Shown here: piece after piece, positions 14,451 through 22,792 of the stretch
Position numbering within the stretch: position 1 is the first letter of the stretch
How the letters are laid out: every line of letters begins with the position of its first letter
From: Kribbella aluminosa
GTDB taxonomy: Bacteria; Actinomycetota; Actinomycetes; Propionibacteriales; Kribbellaceae
Assembly (NCBI RefSeq): GCF_017876295.1
Contig: NZ_JAGINT010000002.1
Coordinates: 124,001-188,000 of the forward strand
Length of the DNA: 64,000 nucleotides
Direction of reading: 5' to 3'
The notes under the pieces: generated by a model
Seen by the model: the letters and a program-made list of their open reading frames with translations, nothing else
Told to the model about the DNA's origin: nothing
Database searches by the model: none
Translations under genes and position numbers: made by a program

Positions 14451-15662
14451 GTGCGTTTTGTCTTGGCGAGCTGGGGATCGCGTGGGGACGTGGAGCCGTT
14501 GGCGGGGCTGGCGGTGGCGCTGCAGGAATTGGGGGCTGAGGCAACAGTCTGTGCACCGCCGGAGGGCGACTTCGAAGACCTGCTGGCGCGGGCCGGCGTA
14601 CCGATGGAACCGCTCGGTCCCTCCGTGCGCTCGGTGGTCACAGCGCCGAAATCGACGTCAGGAGGGCATCCAGCGTTCGAGTTGGCACCGCGGCTGGTCG
14701 CAGCGCGGTTCGAGACGCTCGGGCGGCTCGCGCCCGGCTGTGACGCGATCGTGGCGACCGGTCTGATGCCGGCCGGTGCGCGGGACGTCGCCGACAAGTT
14801 CGGTATCGGCTACGTCCTCGCGGGGTTTCACCTGGGCGGGATCCCCTCGCAGCACTTCGCGCCGGGAGCACGACCTGGTACGCCGACACCGGAAGGTGTG
14901 ACCGATCGGCGCGTGCAGTGGGAGTACGACGCTCGACGTGTGAACGAGCTGTACGGCCCGGCCCTCAACAGCCAGCGCGCCGCGATCGGGCTGCCGCCGG
15001 TCGAGAACGTCCGGGACTACGTATTCACCGAACACCCCTGGCTCGCCGCGGACCCGACGCTGTGCCCGTCGACGGGCATGACGGACCTCGAGGTCGTACA
15101 GACCGGTGCCTGGATCCTGCCCGACAACCGTCCGCTCCCGGACGACCTGCAAGCGTTCCTGGACGCCGGTGAGCCGCCGGTGTACGTAGGCTTCGGCAGC
15201 ATGGCCGCGTACGCGCCGAAGGACATCGCCCGGACGGCAATCGAGGCTTCCCGGGCACACGGGCGCCGTGTGCTGCTCAGTCGCGGCTGGGCCGAGCTCG
15301 AAGCGGAAGACGGCACGGACTGCTTCGTTGTCGGCGAGGTCAACCAGCAGGCGCTGTTCCCGCAGGTGGCGGCGGTCGTGCACCATGGCGGCGCCGGTAC
15401 GACGACCACAGCCGCGCGGGCCGGCGTACCGCAGGTCGTCGTACCGCTGATCGCCGACCAGCCGTACTGGGCGTCCCGCGTTGCCGCGCTGGGTATCGGC
15501 GCCGCAAACCAGGCACCGACCGTCGACTCGCTGTCGGCTGCGCTCGGCACTGCATTCGCAGCGAAAGCGCGAGCCCGCGAGGTGGGCGGGACGATCAGGA
15601 CCGACGGCGCGACGGTGGCCGCCAAGCTCCTGATCGACAACGCTCAGTCGACCGGGCGATGA
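14451..15662 (+). CDS. GT1/GT28-type glycosyltransferase (MGT/UGT family)
   Basis: A 403-aa GT-B glycosyltransferase similar in plan to the natural-product enzymes that glycosylate macrolides and glycopeptides. The N-terminal acceptor domain starts RFVLASWGSRGDVEPLAGLA, where the SxGDV loop is typical. The C-terminal donor domain has VYVGFGSMA and the nucleotide-sugar motif VHHGGAGTTTTAARAGVPQ then PLIADQPYWA. Acceptor and sugar cannot be read, and no biosynthetic cluster surrounds it, so a detoxifying or tailoring role is equally possible. It starts at ATG 14451. Confidence 0.9.
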   Translation: MRFVLASWGSRGDVEPLAGLAVALQELGAEATVCAPPEGDFEDLLARAGVPMEPLGPSVRSVVTAPKSTSGGHPAFELAPRLVAARFETLGRLAPGCDAIVATGLMPAGARDVADKFGIGYVLAGFHLGGIPSQHFAPGARPGTPTPEGVTDRRVQWEYDARRVNELYGPALNSQRAAIGLPPVENVRDYVFTEHPWLAADPTLCPSTGMTDLEVVQTGAWILPDNRPLPDDLQAFLDAGEPPVYVGFGSMAAYAPKDIARTAIEASRAHGRRVLLSRGWAELEAEDGTDCFVVGEVNQQALFPQVAAVVHHGGAGTTTTAARAGVPQVVVPLIADQPYWASRVAALGIGAANQAPTVDSLSAALGTAFAAKARAREVGGTIRTDGATVAAKLLIDNAQSTGR

Positions 15663-15822
15663 AGCGCGTCGAGCAGATGTGAGACGACGGCGGGCCACCG
15701 CGCAACACCGTCCACGCACGCTCGTCGACCCCGCGGACAACCGCCAGGACGGACCGGTGATACCCGAGCGCTGACAACATGCCCGCCACCATAACCGCCG
15801 CCACCGACCATTCCGTGACGTT

Positions 15823-16866
15823 TCAGGGACGTTCGTTTGCCCGCCCCAGCAACCACAGCAAGTAGGGCGCACCGACGAGCGCGGTCAGCGCGCCCACCGG
15901 GATCTCCACCGGTGGCAGCACCGTCCGGGCAGCCAGGTCGGCGGCCACGAGTACGACGGCCCCCGTCAGCGCGGATCCGAGCAGCGGGAGCTGCGGCGTA
16001 CGGGTGACGCGGCGAGCGAGCTGTGGAGCGGTCAGGGCGATGAACCCGATCGGCCCAGCGGCGCCTGTGGCGGTCGCTGCGAGGACTACTCCGAGTACGG
16101 TCACGGCGAGCCGGTTGCGCTGCACGCGGACGCCCAGGCCTGCTGCCGTGTCGTCGTCGAGTCCTAGCGGACGCACTGCCCGGCCTGCCCAGATCAGTGC
16201 AGGTAAACAGAGCACCAGCACGACTGCTAGCGGTACAGCCTGCTCCCAGCCGCGGCCGTTGAGACTTCCGGTCAGCCAGAGCTTGAGCTGCTCAGCAGCC
16301 TCCAGTTGGCTGTCAGCGAGGTAGAGCTGCACCACGGCCGACAGTGCGACGCCAATGCCTACTCCGATCAGCACGAACCGGTTGGCGTGCATCCCGCGCC
16401 GCCAAGCGAGCAGGTACACGATGGTCGCTGCCACCAGACCGCCCGCGACCGAAACGAACGGCAACGCTGCCGGGGACGAGGCCGCGCCGGCGGTAAGTGC
16501 GAGCACGGTCGCGGCGGCCGCGCCGTGGCCGACGCCGATCACGTCCGGGCTGGCCAGCGGGTTGCGGGTCACCGTCTGGATCAGTGCACCGGCAACACCA
16601 AGCGCCCCGCCGACCAGCGCACCAAGAACGACCCGCGGGACCCGCAACTGGTTGACGACGAGGTCGTACTGCCCGCTGCCGCTGCGGATGGTCCGCCACA
16701 CCTCACCAGGTGTGAGGACCGTCTGACCGACACAGGCCGCAACAGCCATGACGGCCAGCAGCAGCAGGACAAGAACACCAGCAACAACAGCCGACCGCCG
16801 ATGCAGCAGGAGCGAGAGCTGTGGCCGCGGCCGGAGTACGACGGTCCCAGCAGGTAGACCGGTCAC
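15823..16866 (-). CDS. FecCD-type iron-siderophore ABC permease (4th permease of locus)
   Basis: A 347-aa BtuC/FecCD permease with about ten membrane helices. Conserved loops are LRVPRVVLGALVGGALGVAG, TRNPLASPDVIGVGHGA and the ATPase-coupling region GPIGFIALTAPQLARR. It starts at GTG 16866, overlapping the stop of the preceding permease by GTGA. It is the last gene of the six-gene iron operon and pairs with the permease before it. With LASPD in the loop it resembles the 19772-20809 permease rather than the LADPG type. Confidence 0.92.
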   Translation of the reverse strand: MTGLPAGTVVLRPRPQLSLLLHRRSAVVAGVLVLLLLAVMAVAACVGQTVLTPGEVWRTIRSGSGQYDLVVNQLRVPRVVLGALVGGALGVAGALIQTVTRNPLASPDVIGVGHGAAAATVLALTAGAASSPAALPFVSVAGGLVAATIVYLLAWRRGMHANRFVLIGVGIGVALSAVVQLYLADSQLEAAEQLKLWLTGSLNGRGWEQAVPLAVVLVLCLPALIWAGRAVRPLGLDDDTAAGLGVRVQRNRLAVTVLGVVLAATATGAAGPIGFIALTAPQLARRVTRTPQLPLLGSALTGAVVLVAADLAARTVLPPVEIPVGALTALVGAPYLLWLLGRANERP

Positions 16867-17849
16867 GCGCCGGCCACCTTCCGGCGTACGAGGAACACCA
16901 ACACCGGTACTCCGACCAGAGCGGTCATAACACCCGCCGGGACTTCTGCCGGAGCCCGCACGACCCGCCCAGCGACATCAGCGACCGGTAAGAGAGCAGC
17001 ACCGAGCAGTGCCGACAGCGGGAGCACCCGACGATGGCCGCTCGGCACGAGACGCCGGGCCAGGTGAGGTACGGCGAGCCCGACGAAAGCGATCGGCCCG
17101 GCCGCAGCCACCGCGGCAGCCGTCAGCAGCGTCGCCCCGAGTGCAGCACACCCTCGTACCAGCTGCACCCGGTGGCCGAGCGCCCGCGCAGTGTCGTCGC
17201 CCAGTTCGAGAGCGTCGAGGCCGGGCGCGCATACCAGCACCAGCACCGCTCCCACCACCAGGAACGGCAGCATCCGCACCACGGTCCCGGTGTCGCGCCC
17301 GCTCAACGACCCCACCTGCCAGAAGCGGAACTGGTCGAGAGTGGCGGAGCTGGATGTCAGTACGACGGTCGTCGCCCCGGCCGCCATCGCTGACAACGCC
17401 GTACCGGCAAGAGCGAGCTTCACCGGCGAAGCGCCGCCTCGGCCGCGTAACGAGATCGCGTACACCAGGCAGGCAGCGACGACAGCGCCGGCGAAGGCGA
17501 ACCATACGTAGCCGCTGAAGCCACTCGCCAGCCCGAACGCGATCGCGAACACCACCCCCGCGGCCGCACCCTGGCTCAGCCCGAGGATGCCGGGATCGGC
17601 GAGCGGATTACGTGTCACCGCCTGCAGTACTGCTCCAGCCAGCCCCAGGGCGGCGCCAGCTGTCAGCCCGACCTCTGTCCGCGGTAGCCGCAACGTCCTG
17701 ACGACCAACGCGTCCCGGGTGTCCCCGCCGTGGAACAGAGCGTCGATGACAGCAGGCAGCGGCACCGCGCGGGTCCCGACAGCCAGGCTGAGTACTGCGA
17801 CTGCGGCTACCAGCGCGAGCGCGGCCACCAGCCAGGCGCGGGACCTCAC
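16863..17849 (-). CDS. FecCD-type iron-siderophore ABC permease (3rd permease of locus)
   Basis: A 328-aa permease of the LADPG subtype (TRNPLADPGILGLSQGA) with LRLPRTEVGLTAGAALGLAG early and AGPIAFVGLAVPHLARR in the coupling loop. The start is GTG 17849, overlapping the stop of the binding-protein gene by GTGA; the longer frame to 17975 lies inside that gene and was discarded. It forms a heterodimer candidate with the downstream permease. Membrane-located, part of ferric-siderophore import. Confidence 0.91.
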   Translation of the reverse strand: MRSRAWLVAALALVAAVAVLSLAVGTRAVPLPAVIDALFHGGDTRDALVVRTLRLPRTEVGLTAGAALGLAGAVLQAVTRNPLADPGILGLSQGAAAGVVFAIAFGLASGFSGYVWFAFAGAVVAACLVYAISLRGRGGASPVKLALAGTALSAMAAGATTVVLTSSSATLDQFRFWQVGSLSGRDTGTVVRMLPFLVVGAVLVLVCAPGLDALELGDDTARALGHRVQLVRGCAALGATLLTAAAVAAAGPIAFVGLAVPHLARRLVPSGHRRVLPLSALLGAALLPVADVAGRVVRAPAEVPAGVMTALVGVPVLVFLVRRKVAGA

Positions 17850-18883
17850 GCGCCGAGGTGCTCGGCGAGCTGCTGTACGACGAGACGCGCGGCGGCCGGG
17901 CCTGCGTTCAGATACCAGGGGTCGTCGTCGACCTTGATCGCGTGGCCGGCCTTGACCGCCTTCAGCGACTGCCACAACGGACCGGCAAGAACGCTCGCCG
18001 CTTCGGTCTTCCCCGGGTCACCTTGCACCGAGTAGAAGATCCAGTCGCCGTCCGCGATGTCGATGCTCTCCGACCCGACATCTTCCGAGATCGCCCGGAA
18101 CCGCTGCGACTCGGGGCGCCCGAGCCCCATGTCGACGGCGATCGACCCGGTGAACGACGAGACGCCGAACATCCGGGTCCGGTCGGGCGTGAACCGCACC
18201 ATCGACACCGTCGTACCGCTCAGGCCCTTGCCCCGCGTGGCGGCGTCGGCGGCGATCCCGTCGACCAGTCGCTGCGCCGCCTGCCCCTTGCCGACCGCGG
18301 CGCCGACGAGCAGCAGGTCGCGCTTCCAATTGATGCCGTTGCCGGCCGTCACCACGGTCGGCGCGATCTTCGCCAGCTTCGGGTAGAGGTCGCCGAGCGA
18401 GTTGTTCACGAGGATCAGGTCGGGCTTGGCCCTGGCCAGCGTCTCCAGGTTGGGCGCCTGCCGCGTGCCGGCGTCGGTCATCGCGGCGAGCTTCGCCTTG
18501 TACTGCGGGAAGGCGGTGATCAGGTACGTCGGGGTCAGCCCGGCGTTGGTGGCGCGGGTAGTCGCGGTCGGGACGATGCCCAGCGACAGCAGGTCGTCGA
18601 GCTGGCCGGTGCTCAGTACGGCGACCCGGGCCGGCGCGGCCTTGATCGTCGTATTGCCCTTGAAGTGCTTGACGGTCCGCGGGAACACGCCGTCCTGCGC
18701 GACCTCGGACCCCATGCCGTCCGCCAGCGCACTGGGCGCGGCGGTCGGCCCGCTGTCGGATCCCTTGGACGCACCCATCACGGGATTGCGAGTCTCGCCG
18801 GAGGCCGACGAACATCCGGCCAGCAACCCGCCGACGAGAACCAGACAAACCACAGCCTTCACGGCAACTCCACGAGAGGTCAT
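17846..18883 (-). CDS. Iron-siderophore substrate-binding lipoprotein
   Basis: A 345-aa cluster A binding protein (FepB/FhuD type) anchored by a lipobox LLAGC, with the lipidated Cys at residue 24. It has the TroA-like fold pattern: ARVAVLSTGQLDDLLSLGI in lobe 1, the long backbone helix around WKRDLLLVGAAVGKGQAAQ, and ISEDVGSESI in lobe 2. ATG 18883 overlaps the ATPase gene stop (ATGA); an internal GTG at 18862 with GGAG upstream could also start it. It delivers ferric siderophore to the permeases. It is the only binding protein for four permeases. Confidence 0.92.
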   Translation of the reverse strand: MTSRGVAVKAVVCLVLVGGLLAGCSSASGETRNPVMGASKGSDSGPTAAPSALADGMGSEVAQDGVFPRTVKHFKGNTTIKAAPARVAVLSTGQLDDLLSLGIVPTATTRATNAGLTPTYLITAFPQYKAKLAAMTDAGTRQAPNLETLARAKPDLILVNNSLGDLYPKLAKIAPTVVTAGNGINWKRDLLLVGAAVGKGQAAQRLVDGIAADAATRGKGLSGTTVSMVRFTPDRTRMFGVSSFTGSIAVDMGLGRPESQRFRAISEDVGSESIDIADGDWIFYSVQGDPGKTEAASVLAGPLWQSLKAVKAGHAIKVDDDPWYLNAGPAAARLVVQQLAEHLGA

Positions 18884-19770
18884 CGTTCGGTGGGGCGGCA
18901 GACGCCGTTCGCCGCCGCGGATGCGGCCAGCGCCTGTGCGGCAGTGCCCTTGACGGTGTCCTGGCGGGTCGTGTGGCGGCCGATCGGGACCACCATCGGC
19001 GTACCGGCGACAGGGTCGGGGACCACCTTGACGGCCAGGCCGAACACGTCCTGGACGACCTCCTCGGTGATCACCTCCGACGGGTTGCCCTCGGCAACGA
19101 TCGCGCCGTCCTTCATCGCGATCAGGTGGTCGCCGAACCGGCATGCCTGGTTGAGGTCGTGCAGCACCAGCACGATCGTCCGGTCGTCGGACTTGTTCAG
19201 GTCGACGAGCAGATCCAGTACGTCGAACTGATGCGTCAGGTCCAGGAACGTGGTCGGCTCGTCCAGCAGCAGGATGCCGGTCTCCTGCGCGAGCGCCATC
19301 GCGATCCACACCCGCTGCCGCTGACCGCCGGACAGCTCGTCGATCGGCCGGTCCGCGATCGACAGCACGTCGGTCGCGGTCATCGCGGCCGCGACCGCCT
19401 CGTCGTCGGCGCGGGACCACTGCCGGATCCACCGCGTCCGCGGGTACCGCCCGCGACCGACCAGGTCGGCGACCGTGATCCCCTCCGGCGCGGTCGGCGA
19501 CTGCGGCAGCAGCCCGAGCTTGGTCGCCACCGCACGCGTCGGGATCTGCTGGATGCTCTTCCCGTCCAGCAGTACTGAACCGCGCGACGGCTTCAGCAAC
19601 CGCGCCAGCGTCTTCAGCAGCGTCGACTTGCCGCACGCGTTGGCGCCGACGATGACCGTGATCTTCCCGGTCGGGATCCGCACCGACAGGTCGTGGATGA
19701 TCTCCCGCTGGTCGTATCCGACCGCAAGGCCGTCGGCGGCCAGGCTGTGTTCCACGGACTTCTCCTCCAT
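18880..19770 (-). CDS. Iron-siderophore ABC transporter ATPase
   Basis: A 296-aa FepC/FhuC-type ATPase with Walker A GANACGKST, the Q-loop LLPQSP, the signature LSGGQRQR, Walker B ILLLDEPT and the switch His in VLVLHDLNQA. A C-terminal tail of about 35 residues extends beyond the usual end. ATG 19770 follows the previous stop by one base; GTG 19782 is an alternative. It is the only ATPase of the locus, so it would have to power both permease pairs. Confidence 0.95.
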   Translation of the reverse strand: MEEKSVEHSLAADGLAVGYDQREIIHDLSVRIPTGKITVIVGANACGKSTLLKTLARLLKPSRGSVLLDGKSIQQIPTRAVATKLGLLPQSPTAPEGITVADLVGRGRYPRTRWIRQWSRADDEAVAAAMTATDVLSIADRPIDELSGGQRQRVWIAMALAQETGILLLDEPTTFLDLTHQFDVLDLLVDLNKSDDRTIVLVLHDLNQACRFGDHLIAMKDGAIVAEGNPSEVITEEVVQDVFGLAVKVVPDPVAGTPMVVPIGRHTTRQDTVKGTAAQALAASAAANGVCRPTER

Positions 19771-19771
19771 C

Positions 19772-20809
19772 TCAGCCACCACTCCCGACCCGGTTGGCCC
19801 GGGCCAGCAGGAACATCAGGTACGGCGCACCCACCACGCCGGTGACCACACCGACCGGCAGCTGGGTGTCTCCGAACGCGTGCTGCGCGACCAGGTCCGA
19901 CACCGACACCACCAGCGCCCCGAGCAGACCGGACGTGATCATCGCCGGCCCGGGCGACCGGGTCAGCCGGCGCGCGATCGGCGGCGCCACGAAGGCCACG
20001 AACCCGATCGGCCCGGCCGCCGCCGTCGCCACCGCGGCGAGCAGTACGGCGATCACGATCAGCCCGAGCCGCGACGCCTCGACCCGCAACCCCAGCCCGT
20101 ACGCCGTCTCGTCGCCGAGCTGCAGGATCCGTAACTGCTGGGCCAGGAACACCATGCACGGCACCAGGACGACGAACGTGATCGCCAGCGACCGCACGTT
20201 CTCCCAGTCCCGCCCGTTCAGGCTCCCGGTCAGCCAGACCAGCGCCTGCTGCGCGATCTCCACCCGGGCCTTGGTCAGCAGGTACGACGTGATGCTGGTC
20301 GCGATCGCGCCGAGGCCGATCCCGATCAGGATCAGCCGGTAGCTCGACACCCCGTGCCGCCAGGCGAGCACGTACATCAGGAACGCGGTCAGTACCGCGC
20401 CGAGGATCGCGAGCGCGGACACCGCGACCCCGGTCAGCCCGAGCGTGACGATCGCGAACACGGCGAACGCGCTGGCGCCGTACGTGACGCCGATGATGTC
20501 GGGGCTGGCCAGTGGGTTCCGGGCGATGTTCTGGAAGATCGCCCCGGACAGCCCGAGCGCCGCACCGACCAGCAGGCCGGTCAGTGCCCTGGGCAACCGA
20601 AGCTTGTTCACGATGAACTCGGTCGCGTGGTCGCCGCCGCCGAACAGCGTCTTCACCACGTCGACCACCGGGATCTTGAAATCCCCGAGCGACAGCGAGA
20701 CGCAGAAGACCGCGAACATCACGACGGCGAGTACGCCGATGACAACCAGTGAACGAGTCTGCCGAACAACCCGCGCCCGGGCAACGACCTGTACCGCCTC
20801 AGCCCTCAC
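19772..20809 (-). CDS. FecCD-type iron-siderophore ABC permease (2nd permease of locus)
   Basis: A 345-aa polytopic permease. Key loops are LRLPRALTGLLVGAALGLSG, ARNPLASPDIIGVTYGA and GPIGFVAFVAPPIARRL. It starts at GTG 20809, overlapping the upstream permease stop by GTGA; the frame extension to 20977 was rejected because it lies inside that gene. It makes a conventional pair with the first permease and lies directly before the ATPase gene. Confidence 0.92.
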   Translation of the reverse strand: MRAEAVQVVARARVVRQTRSLVVIGVLAVVMFAVFCVSLSLGDFKIPVVDVVKTLFGGGDHATEFIVNKLRLPRALTGLLVGAALGLSGAIFQNIARNPLASPDIIGVTYGASAFAVFAIVTLGLTGVAVSALAILGAVLTAFLMYVLAWRHGVSSYRLILIGIGLGAIATSITSYLLTKARVEIAQQALVWLTGSLNGRDWENVRSLAITFVVLVPCMVFLAQQLRILQLGDETAYGLGLRVEASRLGLIVIAVLLAAVATAAAGPIGFVAFVAPPIARRLTRSPGPAMITSGLLGALVVSVSDLVAQHAFGDTQLPVGVVTGVVGAPYLMFLLARANRVGSGG

Positions 20810-21873
20810 AGGTCGGCCAGCTTTCGGCGGCGTACCAGGACGATGAAGAACGGTGCACCGAGGACCGCTGTCACGATGCCGACCTGCAGCTCGCCCGGCA
20901 GCGCGACGACGCGGCCGATCACGTCCGACCCGAGCAACAGGATCGGCGCCAGCAGAGCGGAGTACGGCAGGATCCACCGGTAGTCGGGGCCGGTCACCAG
21001 CCGCGCGACGTGCGGGATGGTCAGCCCGACGAACCCGATCGGCCCGGCCGCCGCGGTCGCCGCACCGGCGAGCAGTACGACGACGACCGCGACGAACGCG
21101 CGGGCCAGTCCGACCCGCTGACCGAGCGACTTCGCCACGTCGTCCCCCAGCGACAACGCGTTCAGCACCCGCCCACAGAACAACGCCAGCACGATCCCGA
21201 TCAGGATGAACGGCGCCACCTGCTTCGCGATGTCCGGACCGCGGCCGGCGAACGACCCCACCGACCAGAACCGGAACTGGTCGAACGTGTCGACGTCCCC
21301 GATCAGCAACGCCGTCGTCAGCGACCCGAGCATCGCGGTCAGCGCCGCACCGGCGAGCGCAAGCTTGACCGGCGTCGCACCCTCCCGGCCCATCGAGCCG
21401 AGCAGGTAGACGGCGACCGACGCCGCGGCCGCGCCGACGAAGGCGAGCCAGACGTACGACGTCAGCGACGTCATCCCGAACCAGTAGATGCCGCCGACAA
21501 CGAACAGCGCGGCACCACCGTTCACCCCGAGGATGCCCGGATCGGCCAGCGGGTTCCTGGTCACGCCCTGCATCAGCGCACCGGACAACCCGAGCGCGGC
21601 GCCGACCAGCAGACCGATCAGGGTCCGCGGTACGCGCAGCGACCGGACGATCACCTGATCGGTGTTCGACTCGTTGTAGTGGCGCAGGGCATCGATCACC
21701 GTGGACAGCGGAATCTGCTTGGAGCCGATCGCGATGCTGAGCAGACAGACCAGCACCAGCAGGACCGCGCAGCCGAGCAGGCCGGCGACCAGAGTGGTCC
21801 GCCGGGTCCGCCGCGGGCGCGACGGGGCAGCGGTCTCCGGGCCGGATTCGGCCGTGGCAGTGGGCGGGGGCAT
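20806..21873 (-). CDS. FecCD-type iron-siderophore ABC permease (1st gene of iron operon)
   Basis: A 355-aa permease of the LADPG subtype (TRNPLADPGILGVNGGA), with LRVPRTLIGLLVGAALGLSG early and GPIGFVGLTIPHVARLV in the coupling loop. The cytosolic N-terminus is basic (PRRTRRTT). The ATG at 21873 lies 17 bp from an IdeR/DtxR-type box, so iron-replete cells should silence the whole six-gene operon that runs from here to 15823. The siderophore taken up is unknown; no synthesis genes are in the window. Confidence 0.93.
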   Translation of the reverse strand: MPPPTATAESGPETAAPSRPRRTRRTTLVAGLLGCAVLLVLVCLLSIAIGSKQIPLSTVIDALRHYNESNTDQVIVRSLRVPRTLIGLLVGAALGLSGALMQGVTRNPLADPGILGVNGGAALFVVGGIYWFGMTSLTSYVWLAFVGAAAASVAVYLLGSMGREGATPVKLALAGAALTAMLGSLTTALLIGDVDTFDQFRFWSVGSFAGRGPDIAKQVAPFILIGIVLALFCGRVLNALSLGDDVAKSLGQRVGLARAFVAVVVVLLAGAATAAAGPIGFVGLTIPHVARLVTGPDYRWILPYSALLAPILLLGSDVIGRVVALPGELQVGIVTAVLGAPFFIVLVRRRKLADL

Positions 21874-21890
21874 TGGACTTCGGGATCCTC

Positions 21891-21909
21891 TTAGGTAAGG
21901 CTAACCTCT
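21891..21909. promoter_or_regulatory. IdeR/DtxR-type iron box
   Basis: The 19 bases TTAGGTAAGGCTAACCTCT match the actinobacterial iron-box consensus TTAGGTTAGGCTAACCTAA at 17 positions. The box lies between the permease operon (minus) and the siderophore-interacting protein gene (plus) and is placed to control both. Binding by IdeR/DmdR with Fe(II) is inferred from the family. Confidence 0.9.
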
Positions 21910-21985
21910 AGACGCCTCACCATAACCCGGCCGCCCTCGGGTCCGCACGTCCCTCCCCCTGCGAAGTTTATGGAGAAACCTCAGC

Positions 21986-22792
21986 ATGACGACTGTGCTC
22001 GAGCGACCGATCGCCTTCGACTCGCTCCTGGCCACCGTGGCGGCGGTCGACGACCTGAGCCCGCACCTGCGCCGCGTGACATTCGTCGCACCGCGGATCG
22101 CGGAGGCGGTCACGGCCGGCCCGGACCAGCGCATCAAGGTCCTGCTCGCCCCTCCCAACGGCGGCGCGATCCGGCTGCCGGCCGGGCCCGAGTGGTACGC
22201 CGACTGGTGCGCGCAGCCCGTCGACGAGCGTTTCATCATGCGGACGTACACCGTGCGCGCACTGCGGCCCGAGGTGGCCGAGCTGGACGTCGAGTTCGTC
22301 CTGCATGGCGTGAACGGACCGGCCTCGGCCTGGGTGAGCGAAGCCAAGCTGGGCGACCAGGTGGGGCTCCTGCTGCCGTTCGCGGTCGACACGACCAGTG
22401 CGAAGGGTCTGCTGCACTCCGGCGTCGACTACGTGCCACCGGCGACCAGTGTCCGCCGGGTGCTCGTAGCGGACGAGACCGCGCTCCCCGCACTGGCCGG
22501 CATCCTCGAGGAGCTCCCTGCTGGGGTTCATGCCACGGTGTTCGTCGCCGTACCCGTCGCTGCCGACGTACGGCCGTTGGCAGGTGCTGCTGACGTCACG
22601 TGGGTGACCGAGGGTTCCCTTCTGGACGCAGTGAAGTCAGCAGCTCTGCCGTTCGACCCGGACTACGCATGGGTCGCCGGTGAGTCGTCCATGATCAAAG
22701 AGGTACGCCGTCACCTCGTGAACGCTGTCGGGATGCCGAAGTCGGCCATCTCCTTCCAGGGCTACTGGAAGCGCGGCGAGGCGCACTGCTAG
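21986..22792 (+). CDS. Siderophore-interacting protein (ferric-siderophore reductase, ViuB/SIP family)
   Basis: A 268-aa flavoprotein that releases iron from imported siderophore by reduction. The FAD-binding domain has the RTYTVR motif near residue 85 and the flavin phosphate segment after it. The C-terminal NAD(P)H-like domain shows VADETALPALAGIL and WVAGESSMIKEVRRHLV, and ends with the family's GYWKRG. GGAGA lies about 14 bases ahead of ATG 21986. It diverges from the permease operon under the shared iron box. Its stop shares a CTAG with the convergent alginate-lyase-like gene. Confidence 0.95.
   Translation: MTTVLERPIAFDSLLATVAAVDDLSPHLRRVTFVAPRIAEAVTAGPDQRIKVLLAPPNGGAIRLPAGPEWYADWCAQPVDERFIMRTYTVRALRPEVAELDVEFVLHGVNGPASAWVSEAKLGDQVGLLLPFAVDTTSAKGLLHSGVDYVPPATSVRRVLVADETALPALAGILEELPAGVHATVFVAVPVAADVRPLAGAADVTWVTEGSLLDAVKSAALPFDPDYAWVAGESSMIKEVRRHLVNAVGMPKSAISFQGYWKRGEAHC

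Noticed and set aside
15663..15822. Two overlapping minus-strand frames behind the GT1 gene
   Set aside because: Each gives a partly protein-like tail, but no single frame with start, ribosome site and sensible composition; not enough for a gene or pseudogene call.
18884..19636. N-terminal extension of the iron-binding lipoprotein
   Set aside because: The frame runs inside the ATPase gene; the lipoprotein signal begins at 18883 or 18862.
15823..21873. Four permeases as an assembly duplication
   Set aside because: The permeases differ clearly along their whole length, so they are diverged genes, not a repeated contig.
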